A stretch of 48,302 bases of DNA from Acidobacteriota bacterium. Lineage in GTDB: Bacteria > Acidobacteriota > Polarisedimenticolia > JAPUKU01. The first letter of the stretch is position 1. Each line of letters opens with the position of its first letter. Shown in pieces: positions 16,089 through 24,184 of the stretch. The notes beneath the pieces were generated by a model. The model did no database searches and was not told where the DNA came from. It saw only the letters and a list, made by a program, of their open reading frames with translations. Both the position numbers and the translations under genes were made by a program. The DNA is taken from the NCBI GenBank assembly GCA_027295505.1, contig JAPUKU010000222.1:1-48302 (forward strand), written 5' to 3'.

Positions 16089-17039
16089 TTGGCCTCTCCT
16101 TCAGCGGCGCGCAAGCCACGACGCAAGGAGGCGCCCCGCAAGCCGGCCCGGCGCCGATCCTCGGCCAGCGCTGTGAAAGGCTCCGGAAAATCCGCCCGGC
16201 ACGCTGATGCTGGCCCGGCCACCCGGCTTATGCTGAAGGACTACACCTCCATACCTGTGGAGGCCGATTCTCTGCGACCGGACAAGATCACCGGCCTCAG
16301 CCGCGACCAGATTCTGGCGCTTCCGCTTTACCATGGCAACAAGACGGTCACCGTTGGCGATTTCTTCGAGGTACAGGAAACCGGAGGAGACACCCTCGTC
16401 ATCGAGGGCGATCTCTCGAAGTTCAAGAAGCTGGGACAGGAGATGGAAGGCGGCCGGCTCGTCGTGCGCGGCAACGCGGGCATGCATCTGGGCGCCTATC
16501 TTCGCGGCGGGACGATCGAGGTTTTCGGCGACACTGCTGACTGGGCAGGCGCCGAGATGAAAGGCGGCCTCATCCACATTCACGGAAACACCGGCCACCG
16601 GGCGGGCGCCGTCTACCGGGGAAGCGAAGTCGGCATGCACGGCGGCGTCATCCTCGTCGACGGCAACGCCGGGCTGGAGATCGGATCGTTCATGCGCCGC
16701 GGGCTGATCGCGGTGGGAGGCAACGCTGGTGATTTCGCGGGCGCACACATGATCGCCGGCTCGATCCTGGTGATGGGAGAGATGGGCGTGCGCGCAGGAG
16801 CCTCCATGCGGCGCGGCACGCTGGTGACGCTGAAGCCGTTTGAACCGCTTCCCACGTTCCGCGACTCAGGAGCGTACCGCTTCCCCTTCCTGCGGCTCTT
16901 CACGGATCGGCTGCACAGCAGGGGCTTCCGCGTGCCGGCCGACGTCGAGCAGTCCCTGTTCCGCCGCTTCGTGGGAGACATGAATGAGATCGGTCTTGGT
17001 GAAATCCTGATCCTCGAAGGTAGGGATCATGATGGATGA
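16089..17039 (+). CDS. fwdC: Formylmethanofuran dehydrogenase subunit C (FwdC/FhcC) with basic N-terminal tail
   Basis: The conserved part begins near MLKDYTSIPVEAD (codon at 16228) and is a right-handed beta-helix of repeats such as GGRLVVRGNAG, GGTIEVFGDTA and GGLIHIHGNTG, as in FwdC and the GltS C-terminal domain. An open frame continues upstream to a TTG at 16089, directly after the ftr stop. It would add about 46 residues, very rich in Arg, Lys and Ser (KPRRKEAPRKPARRR). The frame, composition and tight spacing favour the long form, but a GTG near 16171 or the ATG at 16228 are possible starts. The gene overlaps mch by 11 bases. It scaffolds the Fhc/Fwd complex. Confidence 0.88.
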   Translation: MASPSAARKPRRKEAPRKPARRRSSASAVKGSGKSARHADAGPATRLMLKDYTSIPVEADSLRPDKITGLSRDQILALPLYHGNKTVTVGDFFEVQETGGDTLVIEGDLSKFKKLGQEMEGGRLVVRGNAGMHLGAYLRGGTIEVFGDTADWAGAEMKGGLIHIHGNTGHRAGAVYRGSEVGMHGGVILVDGNAGLEIGSFMRRGLIAVGGNAGDFAGAHMIAGSILVMGEMGVRAGASMRRGTLVTLKPFEPLPTFRDSGAYRFPFLRLFTDRLHSRGFRVPADVEQSLFRRFVGDMNEIGLGEILILEGRDHDG

Positions 17040-18003
17040 AGCACGGCTGGGAGCCGAGGTCAAGATGCTGAATCCGGCGGCATGGGAGATCGTCGATCGC
17101 CTCGCTGCACATCCGGTCCCGAAGGGTGTTTCGGTTTGCACTCTTGACGGAGGCACGCGCGTCATCGACTGCGGCGTCAACGCTGCCGGAGGCCTGGTGA
17201 CGGGGGTCGAGTTCGCGCGCGCCTGCCTGGGCGGTCTGGCAGACGTCGAGATCGTGCCCTGGCGCCTGGGAGATCTGCCCCTGCTGGCCTGTCGGGTGGT
17301 GACGGACCACCCGCTGGCGTCGTGCATCGGTTCGCAGTACGCCGGCTGGAAGATCGAGAAAGGGAAGTTCTTCGCCATGGGCTCGGGGCCGGCCCGTGCG
17401 GCGGCGGCAGTGGAGCCTCTTTACCAGAAGTACCCGATCCGGGTGCGGGCGAAACAGGTCGTGCTTCTGCTCGAGGCTTCGGCCCTGCCCGGAGCCGAGG
17501 TGGCGGCCGAGGTGGCCCAGCGATGCGGCGTTGAGCCGCAGGATTTGATGCTGCTGGTCGCCGCCACTGGCAGCCCCGTTGGTTCGGTCCAGATCGCGGC
17601 GCGCAGCGTCGAGACAGCGCTTCACAAGCTCATGGAGCTGGGCTTTGACCTCCACCAGGTGCGCTCCGGCGTGGGCCTGTGCCCCATCGCCCCCGTCATC
17701 GGCGATGCGCTCAAGGCGATCGGCCGCACCAACGACGCCGTGCTCTATGGCAGCGAGGTGCACCTGGTCGTCGATGCCGAGGACGATCAGCTTGCGGATC
17801 TGGCGCCCCGCGTGCCCTCCAGCGCCAGCCGCGATTACGGGAAGCTGTTCCATGACCTGTTCAAGCAGTACGGTGACTTCTACAAGATCGACCCGATGTT
17901 ATTCAGCCCGGCCAGCGTCAGCATCGCCAACACCCGAAGCGGCCGGGTCTTTCACGCCGGCAAGCTATCCCCCGACCTGCTCAGAAAATCATTCGGCTGT
18001 TGA
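17029..18003 (+). CDS. mch: Methenyltetrahydromethanopterin cyclohydrolase
   Basis: The 324-residue protein is Mch, which hydrolyses methenyl-H4MPT to 5-formyl-H4MPT in the cytosol. Diagnostic blocks are DCGVNAAGGL, GSQYAGWKI, FFAMGSGPARA, SVQIAARSVETALHKL and RSGVGLCPIAPV. Two ATG codons at 17029 and 17032 overlap the end of fwdC. It links MtdB (upstream reaction) and Ftr/Fwd (downstream) and closes the conserved core of the plus-strand operon. A 75-base gap separates it from the next gene. Confidence 0.96.
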   Translation: MMDEARLGAEVKMLNPAAWEIVDRLAAHPVPKGVSVCTLDGGTRVIDCGVNAAGGLVTGVEFARACLGGLADVEIVPWRLGDLPLLACRVVTDHPLASCIGSQYAGWKIEKGKFFAMGSGPARAAAAVEPLYQKYPIRVRAKQVVLLLEASALPGAEVAAEVAQRCGVEPQDLMLLVAATGSPVGSVQIAARSVETALHKLMELGFDLHQVRSGVGLCPIAPVIGDALKAIGRTNDAVLYGSEVHLVVDAEDDQLADLAPRVPSSASRDYGKLFHDLFKQYGDFYKIDPMLFSPASVSIANTRSGRVFHAGKLSPDLLRKSFGC

Positions 18004-18078
18004 GCCGAACCCCGTTCTTGGGATAGCATCCCCTCCGCGGCGCGCCTGAGTGGGGGGACGGCGCCAGCCGGCTCCACC

Positions 18079-18981
18079 ATGACCCGCATCGCAATCCTGA
18101 GCTCGGGTACCGGCTACCACCTCACGCGCCTGATCGAGGCGTTTGCTGCACAGGGCGCCGAGGCGAGACCCCTTCCCATCCCGCGCCTGATCGGATCGAC
18201 CAGCTCCGGGCCCATTCTTTCTTCGAAGGGTGAGTCCCTCGTCGACTTCGACGCGGTCGTGGTGCGCGTCATCCCGCTGGGATCGCTCGAGCAGATCATC
18301 TTTCGGATGGACGCCCTCCACCTTCTGGAACGGCTGGGAGTGCCAATCTTCAACCCCCCGCGAGCCATCGAGCGCACGGTGGACAAGTTCTGGACCTCGT
18401 CCCTCCTCGAGGAGGAAGGCCTGCCGACCCCGCGCACGGTGGCGGCGGAGTCGTTCCAGGACGCCATGGAGGCGTTTGCAAAGCTGGGCGGCAACGTCGT
18501 CGTGAAGCCGCTGTTCGGATCGGGCGGCCGGGGGATCTTCCGGCTCAACGACGAGGAGATGGCCTACCGGGCCTTCCGCACCATGGAGATGCACCGCTGG
18601 ATCTACTACCTCCAGGAGTTCATTCCGCGCGGCCTGCACGATGTGCGCGCTTTCGTCATCGGCGAGCGGATCGTCGCCTGCTGCAAACGCTCGGCGTTCG
18701 ACTGGCGCCGCAACGTGGCCCGAGGAGCCATGGTGCGGCCCTTCCAGCTCTCTGAGGCCCAGCAAGAGCTGGTACTGCACACCTGCAGCGCCCTGCAGGT
18801 CGAGTACGCGGGCGTCGATCTGATCGAGGACGCGGAAGGAAAGACCTGGATCCTGGAGGCGAACAGCATCCCGGGCTGGGTGGGACTCCAGGAGAGCACC
18901 TCCATCGACATCGCCGCCGAAATCGCCGGCCACGTTCTGGCTCGCGCCCGCGGCTCCCGCCGGACCCTGGCCGCGGGCTGA
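18079..18981 (+). CDS. RimK-like ATP-grasp ligase, candidate H4MPT:glutamate ligase (MptN-like)
   Basis: The 300-residue protein has the RimK/ATP-grasp fold. The pre-ATP domain opens with RIAILSSGTGYHLTRLIEAF, the glycine-rich loop is KPLFGSGGRGIF, and the metal-binding end is WILEANSIPGW. Close relatives occur in the H4MPT gene clusters of methylotrophs and in archaea, where MptN adds L-glutamate to tetrahydromethanopterin to form the sarcinapterin type. From context I infer glutamylation of the pterin cofactor; glutamylation of the furan cofactor is the alternative. It lies 75 bases after mch on the same strand. Confidence 0.85.
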   Translation: MTRIAILSSGTGYHLTRLIEAFAAQGAEARPLPIPRLIGSTSSGPILSSKGESLVDFDAVVVRVIPLGSLEQIIFRMDALHLLERLGVPIFNPPRAIERTVDKFWTSSLLEEEGLPTPRTVAAESFQDAMEAFAKLGGNVVVKPLFGSGGRGIFRLNDEEMAYRAFRTMEMHRWIYYLQEFIPRGLHDVRAFVIGERIVACCKRSAFDWRRNVARGAMVRPFQLSEAQQELVLHTCSALQVEYAGVDLIEDAEGKTWILEANSIPGWVGLQESTSIDIAAEIAGHVLARARGSRRTLAAG

Positions 18982-18991
18982 CGCCGGGCTG

Positions 18992-19975
18992 ATGCCGCTC
19001 GCCCGGCCCCCCCGACATTCTCTCTCCCGCCGCACCGGGCCACGGCACAGGCCCTCTTCGAGTCGGCGCCGCATCCGATCTCCGTTCAAGGCCACGCGCG
19101 CGGCGGTCAAATCGATCCCCGAACGCTCCCGGTTCTCGTTCCCCCTCAGGCCGCGCCAGGCGGCAGATCTGGCCGCCTTCGCCTGCCTGGCCGAGGTCGC
19201 CTCCGAGAAACCTGGAAACGTCACCCTGCGCCGCGGACTGCCGGGTCTCTCCCCGTTCGATTTCCTGCACAGTGCCTCGGCTCTGCGCGCCGGCTTCTCC
19301 TCGTCGGGCGCCCGCAGCGTGGGCCGCCTGGTCCTGACCACGATCCGGCGTACCCGCCGTCGCGTGAGCACGAACACGAACCTCGGCCTTGCCCTCATCC
19401 TGGCCCCTCTCGCGGTCGCCAGCACGCGCGCACGATCCACTTCCCTCAGAAAGAGCCTCCGCCAGACGCTGCGCGGGCTCACGCGACACGACGCCGAGCA
19501 GGTCTACGAGGCGATCCGGCTGGCCGGGCCCGGCGGCCTGGGGAAGGTGAAGAAGCAGGACGTGTCACAGAGACCGGACAGGAACCTGCGCGAGTGCATG
19601 GTGCTGGCGCGGCGCCGCGACTCAATTGCCGCCGAGTATTCCTCCGGCTACACGCTCACGTTCGGGACAGGGGCTCCCGCGCTGAAGCGCGCCCTGGATC
19701 AGGGGTTTTCAATCAGACAGGCGATCGTCATGGCGTACCTGAAGCTCCTGTCGGTGCGGCCCGATTCGCTCATCTCCCGCAAGCACGGATCGCAAACCGC
19801 CAGGCGCGTCTCACGCCTCGCCGCTGACGTTCTCAAGAGTGGCGGTATCTCTACCGCTGCCGGCCGCTGCAGAACCATCGCCCTCGACCGCACGCTGCGC
19901 TCATCCTGCCTGAATCCTGGCACCACCGCGGATCTCACCGCTGCGGCTGTTTACGTCACGCTCGTCTCGGACTGA
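18992..19975 (+). CDS. CitG-like (triphosphoribosyl-dephospho-CoA synthase family) protein of H4MPT clusters
   Basis: The 327-residue protein belongs to the CitG/MdcB superfamily, seen in EVASEKPGNVTLRRG and TNTNLGLALILAPLA. CitG makes a phosphoribosyl-CoA prosthetic group, but there is no citrate or malonate lyase here. A subgroup of this family is a regular member of bacterial H4MPT clusters and needed for the pathway, with no proven reaction. A phosphoribosyl-transfer step in building the H4MPT side chain is an attractive inference. The first 50 or so residues are Arg/Ser-rich and outside the conserved domain, so a later start is possible. The stop lies six bases from the stop of the convergent beta-RFAP synthase. 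Confidence 0.8.
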   Translation: MPLARPPRHSLSRRTGPRHRPSSSRRRIRSPFKATRAAVKSIPERSRFSFPLRPRQAADLAAFACLAEVASEKPGNVTLRRGLPGLSPFDFLHSASALRAGFSSSGARSVGRLVLTTIRRTRRRVSTNTNLGLALILAPLAVASTRARSTSLRKSLRQTLRGLTRHDAEQVYEAIRLAGPGGLGKVKKQDVSQRPDRNLRECMVLARRRDSIAAEYSSGYTLTFGTGAPALKRALDQGFSIRQAIVMAYLKLLSVRPDSLISRKHGSQTARRVSRLAADVLKSGGISTAAGRCRTIALDRTLRSSCLNPGTTADLTAAAVYVTLVSD

Positions 19976-19981
19976 GATTTA

Positions 19982-20941
19982 TTAAGGACAGGGGTTCAGA
20001 TCGACTTCAGCACCGTGGTTGCGGGGGCGGAGGAGGCGCACGTCGTACCTGGCGCCGGAGGGCCCGTCTTCGAGCAGGCGTTCCGCCAGATCCTGTGCCG
20101 AAGCCGGGTCCGGTGTCAGCGCGTAGACACAGGGACCCCACGAGCTCTGGCCAACGCCGTGCGCTCCGGCCTGCCTGAGCCAGCGGACGAGCGGCTCCGC
20201 CTGAGAATGGTAGAGGTCCCCCTGGGCTTCCCGGAAAACGGCTCCCACTGCGTCCTGGATCTTCTCCAGTGAGGCTCCGAACATCTTCAGGTCCCGCTCG
20301 AGGAGCGCGGGAAGCAGCCGCATCAGGATCATCCCGGAGAGATGCTCGAGGAGAGCCTCAGACGGATCGGGTTGCTTGGAAAAGATGCGCTCCTCCTCGT
20401 GGCCGCTGACGCCCCTGCCTTCGCGCGGGATGGCTGCGATGATTCCCCACTCTTCGGGAAAAGGCTGGCGGAAGATGAGCGGTGGCGGGGAGGGTCGACC
20501 CTCGGCGTGTCCCGCATCGAGAAGAAACCCCCCGAGCCGGAACGCGTGCACGCCGATTCCGGAGCGCCGCCCACGTCCGAGCGAATTGCACCAACTGTAA
20601 ACATCCTCAGGACGATCGTGAAGGCGTGACAGCGCTGCCGCCACCGCCAGCGACATCTGCGTTCCTGATCCGAGGCCGACGTGATCCGGGATCGCCTGCC
20701 GCACCCGGATGCGGGCGCCGCCCCGCAGCCTCGATGTGTCGAGGAAGGCAGCCGCGACCCGCCTGACCCTTTCCGCCTGCATGCCTTCTACTTCCAGGTC
20801 ATCGGATGGCTCGGCTTCGAGGACCCACGCCGGTCCCTCGATCGCCAGGCCCAGGCTTCCGAAGCGCACGCCCTTGCCGGGGCGCACGTTCATGAGACCG
20901 AAGTGCAGACGTGCGGAAGCCTTGACGGTGACCCGCGGCAT
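19982..20941 (-). CDS. Beta-ribofuranosylaminobenzene 5'-phosphate synthase (beta-RFAP synthase)
   Basis: The 319-residue GHMP-kinase-fold protein condenses p-aminobenzoate with phosphoribosyl pyrophosphate, the committed step of H4MPT synthesis. Visible motifs are ASARLHFGLMNV at the N-terminus, VGLGSGTQMSLAVAAAL for the phosphate loop, and GRGRRSGIGVHAF. The ATG at 20941 overlaps the TGA of the DUF447 gene (TGATG). The frame extends 54 codons further upstream, but that part is antisense-like. pabB, which helps make p-aminobenzoate, lies in the mfn operon at 35-36.5 kb. This is the last gene of the leftward H4MPT biosynthesis operon. Confidence 0.92.
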   Translation of the reverse strand: MPRVTVKASARLHFGLMNVRPGKGVRFGSLGLAIEGPAWVLEAEPSDDLEVEGMQAERVRRVAAAFLDTSRLRGGARIRVRQAIPDHVGLGSGTQMSLAVAAALSRLHDRPEDVYSWCNSLGRGRRSGIGVHAFRLGGFLLDAGHAEGRPSPPPLIFRQPFPEEWGIIAAIPREGRGVSGHEEERIFSKQPDPSEALLEHLSGMILMRLLPALLERDLKMFGASLEKIQDAVGAVFREAQGDLYHSQAEPLVRWLRQAGAHGVGQSSWGPCVYALTPDPASAQDLAERLLEDGPSGARYDVRLLRPRNHGAEVDLNPCP

Positions 20942-21525
20942 CACTTCACGCCCGCCGCGCCGGAACCCGTCTTTCCTGACAGGTGTTTCCGCACGTACTC
21001 GGTCAGAAACGCGAATGCCTCGCGCTCCTGCGGTCCCGCGGTCTTGTCGATGAGCGGAGTGAGGTTCTCCACCTGGCGACCCACTTCCTCGGCGCCCAAC
21101 CACGGGATGCGACTGGCCGCGATAGCAGCCTCGATCACCGCGTGCTTGGCCCGGTTCAGACCCACGAAATCACGCACCCGCCCCTCACCGACGCACCGGC
21201 ACAGGAAACGCGCCCGGTCGCCGCCCCGTTCAGCGGTCTCGACCTCAAACTCACGCCAGTGGCAGGTATCGGAAAGCACCGCCCCGCGCACACTTCGCGC
21301 CGGGAAGGTGGAGAACGGTTTCTCGCCCACGGCGCAGTGTGCGAAGACAAGCACGCTGTCGGTGAAGTTCACGACACCCTGTCCGTTGAGAGTCAGATTG
21401 CGGAATGTGGCGGAATCACGATAGGGCCGCATCAGCAGGCGCTCATCCTCCCATGAAATCCCCATGGGAGCGAGGTTGACTTCCCCTTTCTCGTTCAGCG
21501 TACTGACAATGACTTCGAGGATCAT
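20941..21525 (-). CDS. DUF447 family protein of H4MPT clusters
   Basis: The 194-residue protein matches DUF447, a split-barrel flavin-binding-like family found in methanogens and in bacteria with H4MPT. It begins ILEVIVSTLNEKGEVNLAPMG and includes NFTDSVLVFAHCAVG, patterns reminiscent of flavoredoxin-type FMN proteins. Its reaction is not established. A reductive or aromatic-ring step in H4MPT synthesis is plausible from context. It overlaps both neighbours (ATGA with the FolB-like gene and TGATG with beta-RFAP synthase), so it is tightly co-translated with the pathway. Confidence 0.85.
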   Translation of the reverse strand: MILEVIVSTLNEKGEVNLAPMGISWEDERLLMRPYRDSATFRNLTLNGQGVVNFTDSVLVFAHCAVGEKPFSTFPARSVRGAVLSDTCHWREFEVETAERGGDRARFLCRCVGEGRVRDFVGLNRAKHAVIEAAIAASRIPWLGAEEVGRQVENLTPLIDKTAGPQEREAFAFLTEYVRKHLSGKTGSGAAGVK

Positions 21526-21923
21526 GCGGCGGAGACCTCGCTGCGATCGAACGTCATCTCAACCGCCACATGCTCGACCTGCGGAAGCACAAACTTGTAG
21601 AAACGTATGAACACACGCCGGGCGTTACTGTTTGCGAAGATCACCCGCGCCAGCCCCAACGAGGCGGCCTCGATGAGGACAAAACGTCCCGATTCCAGGT
21701 AGTGGCGCACCCACACCCTGACATCACGCGAGAGAGCCCGCCGCGATTCATCGGCAGGGATCCTCTCGAGCACCAGATCGACCACAACGCGCTGTCGCAC
21801 GGAGCGTTCCTCCTCATCGACGCCGATGTGCACGCGGCATTCGATGTTATCGACCTCCAGAATTCCCCCGGCGCCCTCCGAGAGGCGCCGCTTCTTCACC
21901 GTCCTGCTCGAAACGCGCTTCAT
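21522..21923 (-). CDS. Dihydroneopterin aldolase-like protein (FolB family)
   Basis: The 133-residue protein resembles FolB/FolX: an N-terminal strand ILEVDNIECRVHIGVDEEER like the family's opening, RQRVVVDLVLE as the second strand, and a C-terminal VEHVAVEMTFDR. It should cleave dihydroneopterin to the hydroxymethyl pterin used for the H4MPT head group. The classical lysine-proline motif is replaced by FYKFVLP, so catalysis needs checking. The first 20 residues are basic. It overlaps the DHPS-like gene by four bases (ATGA). Confidence 0.8.
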   Translation of the reverse strand: MKRVSSRTVKKRRLSEGAGGILEVDNIECRVHIGVDEEERSVRQRVVVDLVLERIPADESRRALSRDVRVWVRHYLESGRFVLIEAASLGLARVIFANSNARRVFIRFYKFVLPQVEHVAVEMTFDRSEVSAA

Positions 21924-23341
21924 GAGTCAGTCTTTCCCTTTCGCTGGCGCGGACGTCGGCGGTGGCGCTCCGGATCCTCGTCCTCCGGGTAGGTCAGGTA
22001 CCCCCAGTCAAGCGGCTCGCCCTGGTGGTACTTCTTGCCGAGCCTCAGACAGATCTGTGCCTTCATCAGCTCCCGCCCCAGGTAGAACGAATGGGAGGCG
22101 TCGTCGTCCACTCCCAGGCGCGTGTAGAGCTCACGGATGTTTGTGCCCTTGACAAAGACATCGCGGTTGAACACGTAGATGTGCCGCCCGTCAGTGTCGA
22201 TGCGGAAATTGAGATCACGGATCTTGCGCTGCATGGAGCTGAGCTCTCCTTCGCTCGCGTACCGGGCGTTTCGATCACGAACCGTCAGAAGCGCCACGTT
22301 GATCCCCTTCGGAATCGCTTTGTGCTTGCGGGCGTAGTACATGATGCGGCGCCCCTCGTCAAGCTCGCGCACGCTTCCGCGGGCCCAGTTGGCGACCTCG
22401 GTGGTGAGCACGTACCGAATGTGAAGCTCGCTCATGAGGCCGAGAAAAACGGCGTTAACACCAGTTGAATCGGCCTCGGTGAGCTCGGTCAAGTTTCCGA
22501 CTCCCATGAGGATCTCGTCATCCGGGAAGCGCTCCCGGGTCTCAACGTAGCGGCGCAGCGCAGCTGCCAGCCCGAAGTGGATCGGTTCGAGGACGGGATC
22601 GAGGATGATCTTCGAGGCACCTGCGTCCCGCGCGCGCTCTGCGTTGGCGGCCAGTGAGTCGACACCTTCTCCGGCCTCCGGAAGGATCACAGGAACCGCG
22701 CGAATCCGGCCGGCAAGATCCATGTTGCTCGAGTTCAGGCTGAGAACATAATCGACGCCCGCCTCGTCGGCTCTCAGGATCTCCTCCCGATTGAACGTAT
22801 CCACGCTCAGCTTGAACCCGCGCTCCTTGAGCGCGTGGATCACCGCGCCGATAGCGTCGAACGTTCTCCCGGGCGTGCAGCCGATGTCGATAATGTCGGC
22901 GCCGCAGCGTCGGTAGCGTTCAGCCGCCTCGAGAATCTGCTCCACCGATAGCTCGGGGGCGTCATTGATCTCTGCAAGTATCTGCAGATCGTAGGCGCCG
23001 TAATCCTCTCCCGGCGGCCGCTGCCCGAAATGCACCGGCAGATCGCGCAGGTCCTTGGGCCCGGTCTGGACCGGCACTCCCAGCTGTGAGCTCGCGCCCT
23101 CGAGATCTACCTTGCACAAGCCGGGAAGGAGCACGCTCTCGCCCACAGCACAGCGCAGCGACCGCACCAGGAAGCGGGTCGTGATGAGAGCCGCCACGGT
23201 AATCGGCATCTCCGCCACGCGGTACTTCACCGGCAGCTTGGTCGATTCGAGGACCTGTTCTAGAGACTCCCGGGCCAGAGATCCGGTCACGAAGACCCAG
23301 GTTTCCTTGCTGGCCGTCCGGGCTTCCTGCACTACAGCCAC
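21920..23341 (-). CDS. Dihydropteroate synthase-like protein of H4MPT biosynthesis
   Basis: The 473-residue protein has three parts. Residues 1-115 form an N-terminal domain found only in the H4MPT-type enzymes. The TIM-barrel DHPS core begins near ILAEINDAP and includes DIIDIGCTPG, LSVDTFN and ILDPVLEP. The C-terminal 130 residues end with LGRELMKAQICLRLGKKYHQ and a basic tail. Homologues occur in methanogens and methylotrophs. It is expected to join the hydroxymethyl-dihydropterin to the beta-RFAP-derived arylamine. The GTG start at 23341 overlaps the SDR gene by 10 bases. Confidence 0.88.
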   Translation of the reverse strand: MAVVQEARTASKETWVFVTGSLARESLEQVLESTKLPVKYRVAEMPITVAALITTRFLVRSLRCAVGESVLLPGLCKVDLEGASSQLGVPVQTGPKDLRDLPVHFGQRPPGEDYGAYDLQILAEINDAPELSVEQILEAAERYRRCGADIIDIGCTPGRTFDAIGAVIHALKERGFKLSVDTFNREEILRADEAGVDYVLSLNSSNMDLAGRIRAVPVILPEAGEGVDSLAANAERARDAGASKIILDPVLEPIHFGLAAALRRYVETRERFPDDEILMGVGNLTELTEADSTGVNAVFLGLMSELHIRYVLTTEVANWARGSVRELDEGRRIMYYARKHKAIPKGINVALLTVRDRNARYASEGELSSMQRKIRDLNFRIDTDGRHIYVFNRDVFVKGTNIRELYTRLGVDDDASHSFYLGRELMKAQICLRLGKKYHQGEPLDWGYLTYPEDEDPERHRRRPRQRKGKTDS

Positions 23342-24132
23342 AATCCTCCATCCACATGCAGGATGGCACCCGAAATGTAACGCGCTCGCTCGGAGACCAG
23401 AAAGGCGACCGCTTCAGCGACATCGTCCGGTTTGCCGAAGTGTCCGAGCGGGATCCCCTGCTCCCAGGTGCGGCGCAACCTCGCCGGCAGTCCCCGGTAG
23501 TTCTCGGTCTCGATGAACCCCGGGCTGACCGCATTGACGCGCACGCCGTGCTTGCCCTCAGATCCGGCCAGCACGCGCGTCAGCATCATGAGCGCCGCTT
23601 TTGCGGCGTAGTAGACGGGAGCGTCGAGGACGCCTCCCGGTGAGATGTCGGAATGAAGCGCGCCGATGTTGAGGATCTGCCCGCTCTTCTGGCGGCGCAT
23701 CTGGCGCAGCGCCACGCGCATACAGTGCGCCGGGCCGGAGAGGTTCCCGTCCAGGATCTCCTGCCATCCGTCGGCGCTCAGACGGCTGAAGTCGTGCACC
23801 CAGAACGGGCCGACGTTGTTGACGAGAAGATCAAGGCGTCCAAAATGCAGCACCACCCGACGGATGAGCCTCTCACACTGGGCTGACGACAGCAGGTCGC
23901 CCCGAACGGTGATCGATTGCGGGCTCAGCCGGCGCACGCGCTGCAGGGCCCGGCGAGCGGGCGGCTCGCGGCGCCGGTAGTTGAGCACCAGCACATGCCC
24001 CTCGCCCGCCAGGCGCAGGGCAATCGCCAGTCCAATCCCGCGCGTGGCGCCGGTGACAATGGTCACGGGAGGATGCTTGCCGGCCGTCTTGCGTCTGGCA
24101 CGCGAGGAGGATCCCGTCTTTTTTCGTTGCAT
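23332..24132 (-). CDS. Short-chain dehydrogenase/reductase, candidate pteridine reductase
   Basis: The 266-residue protein has a classical SDR fold: TGATRGIG for NAD(P) binding near residue 27, NNVGPFW, the catalytic serine 13 residues before the YYAAK tyrosine-lysine pair, and NAVSPGFIETENY. The ATG at 24132 has CAAGGAG before it. Its N-terminus is basic (QRKKTGSSSRARRK). Pteridine reductases and FolM share this fold, and no dihydrofolate-reductase-like DmrA gene is seen in the window. It is therefore a good candidate to reduce dihydromethanopterin or the pterin head group. That role is inferred from its place inside the operon. Confidence 0.85.
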   Translation of the reverse strand: MQRKKTGSSSRARRKTAGKHPPVTIVTGATRGIGLAIALRLAGEGHVLVLNYRRREPPARRALQRVRRLSPQSITVRGDLLSSAQCERLIRRVVLHFGRLDLLVNNVGPFWVHDFSRLSADGWQEILDGNLSGPAHCMRVALRQMRRQKSGQILNIGALHSDISPGGVLDAPVYYAAKAALMMLTRVLAGSEGKHGVRVNAVSPGFIETENYRGLPARLRRTWEQGIPLGHFGKPDDVAEAVAFLVSERARYISGAILHVDGGLWL

Positions 24133-24184
24133 GGGGGCTCCTTGTTTCCAGTTCAGTGAGACCACGGAAAGTAAAAAAATGGTA

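Noticed and set aside
24133-24184. T7 tract after the ATP-grasp stop as a terminator
   Set aside because: No stable stem precedes it, and the next operon gene follows after 52 bases with a good ribosome binding site.
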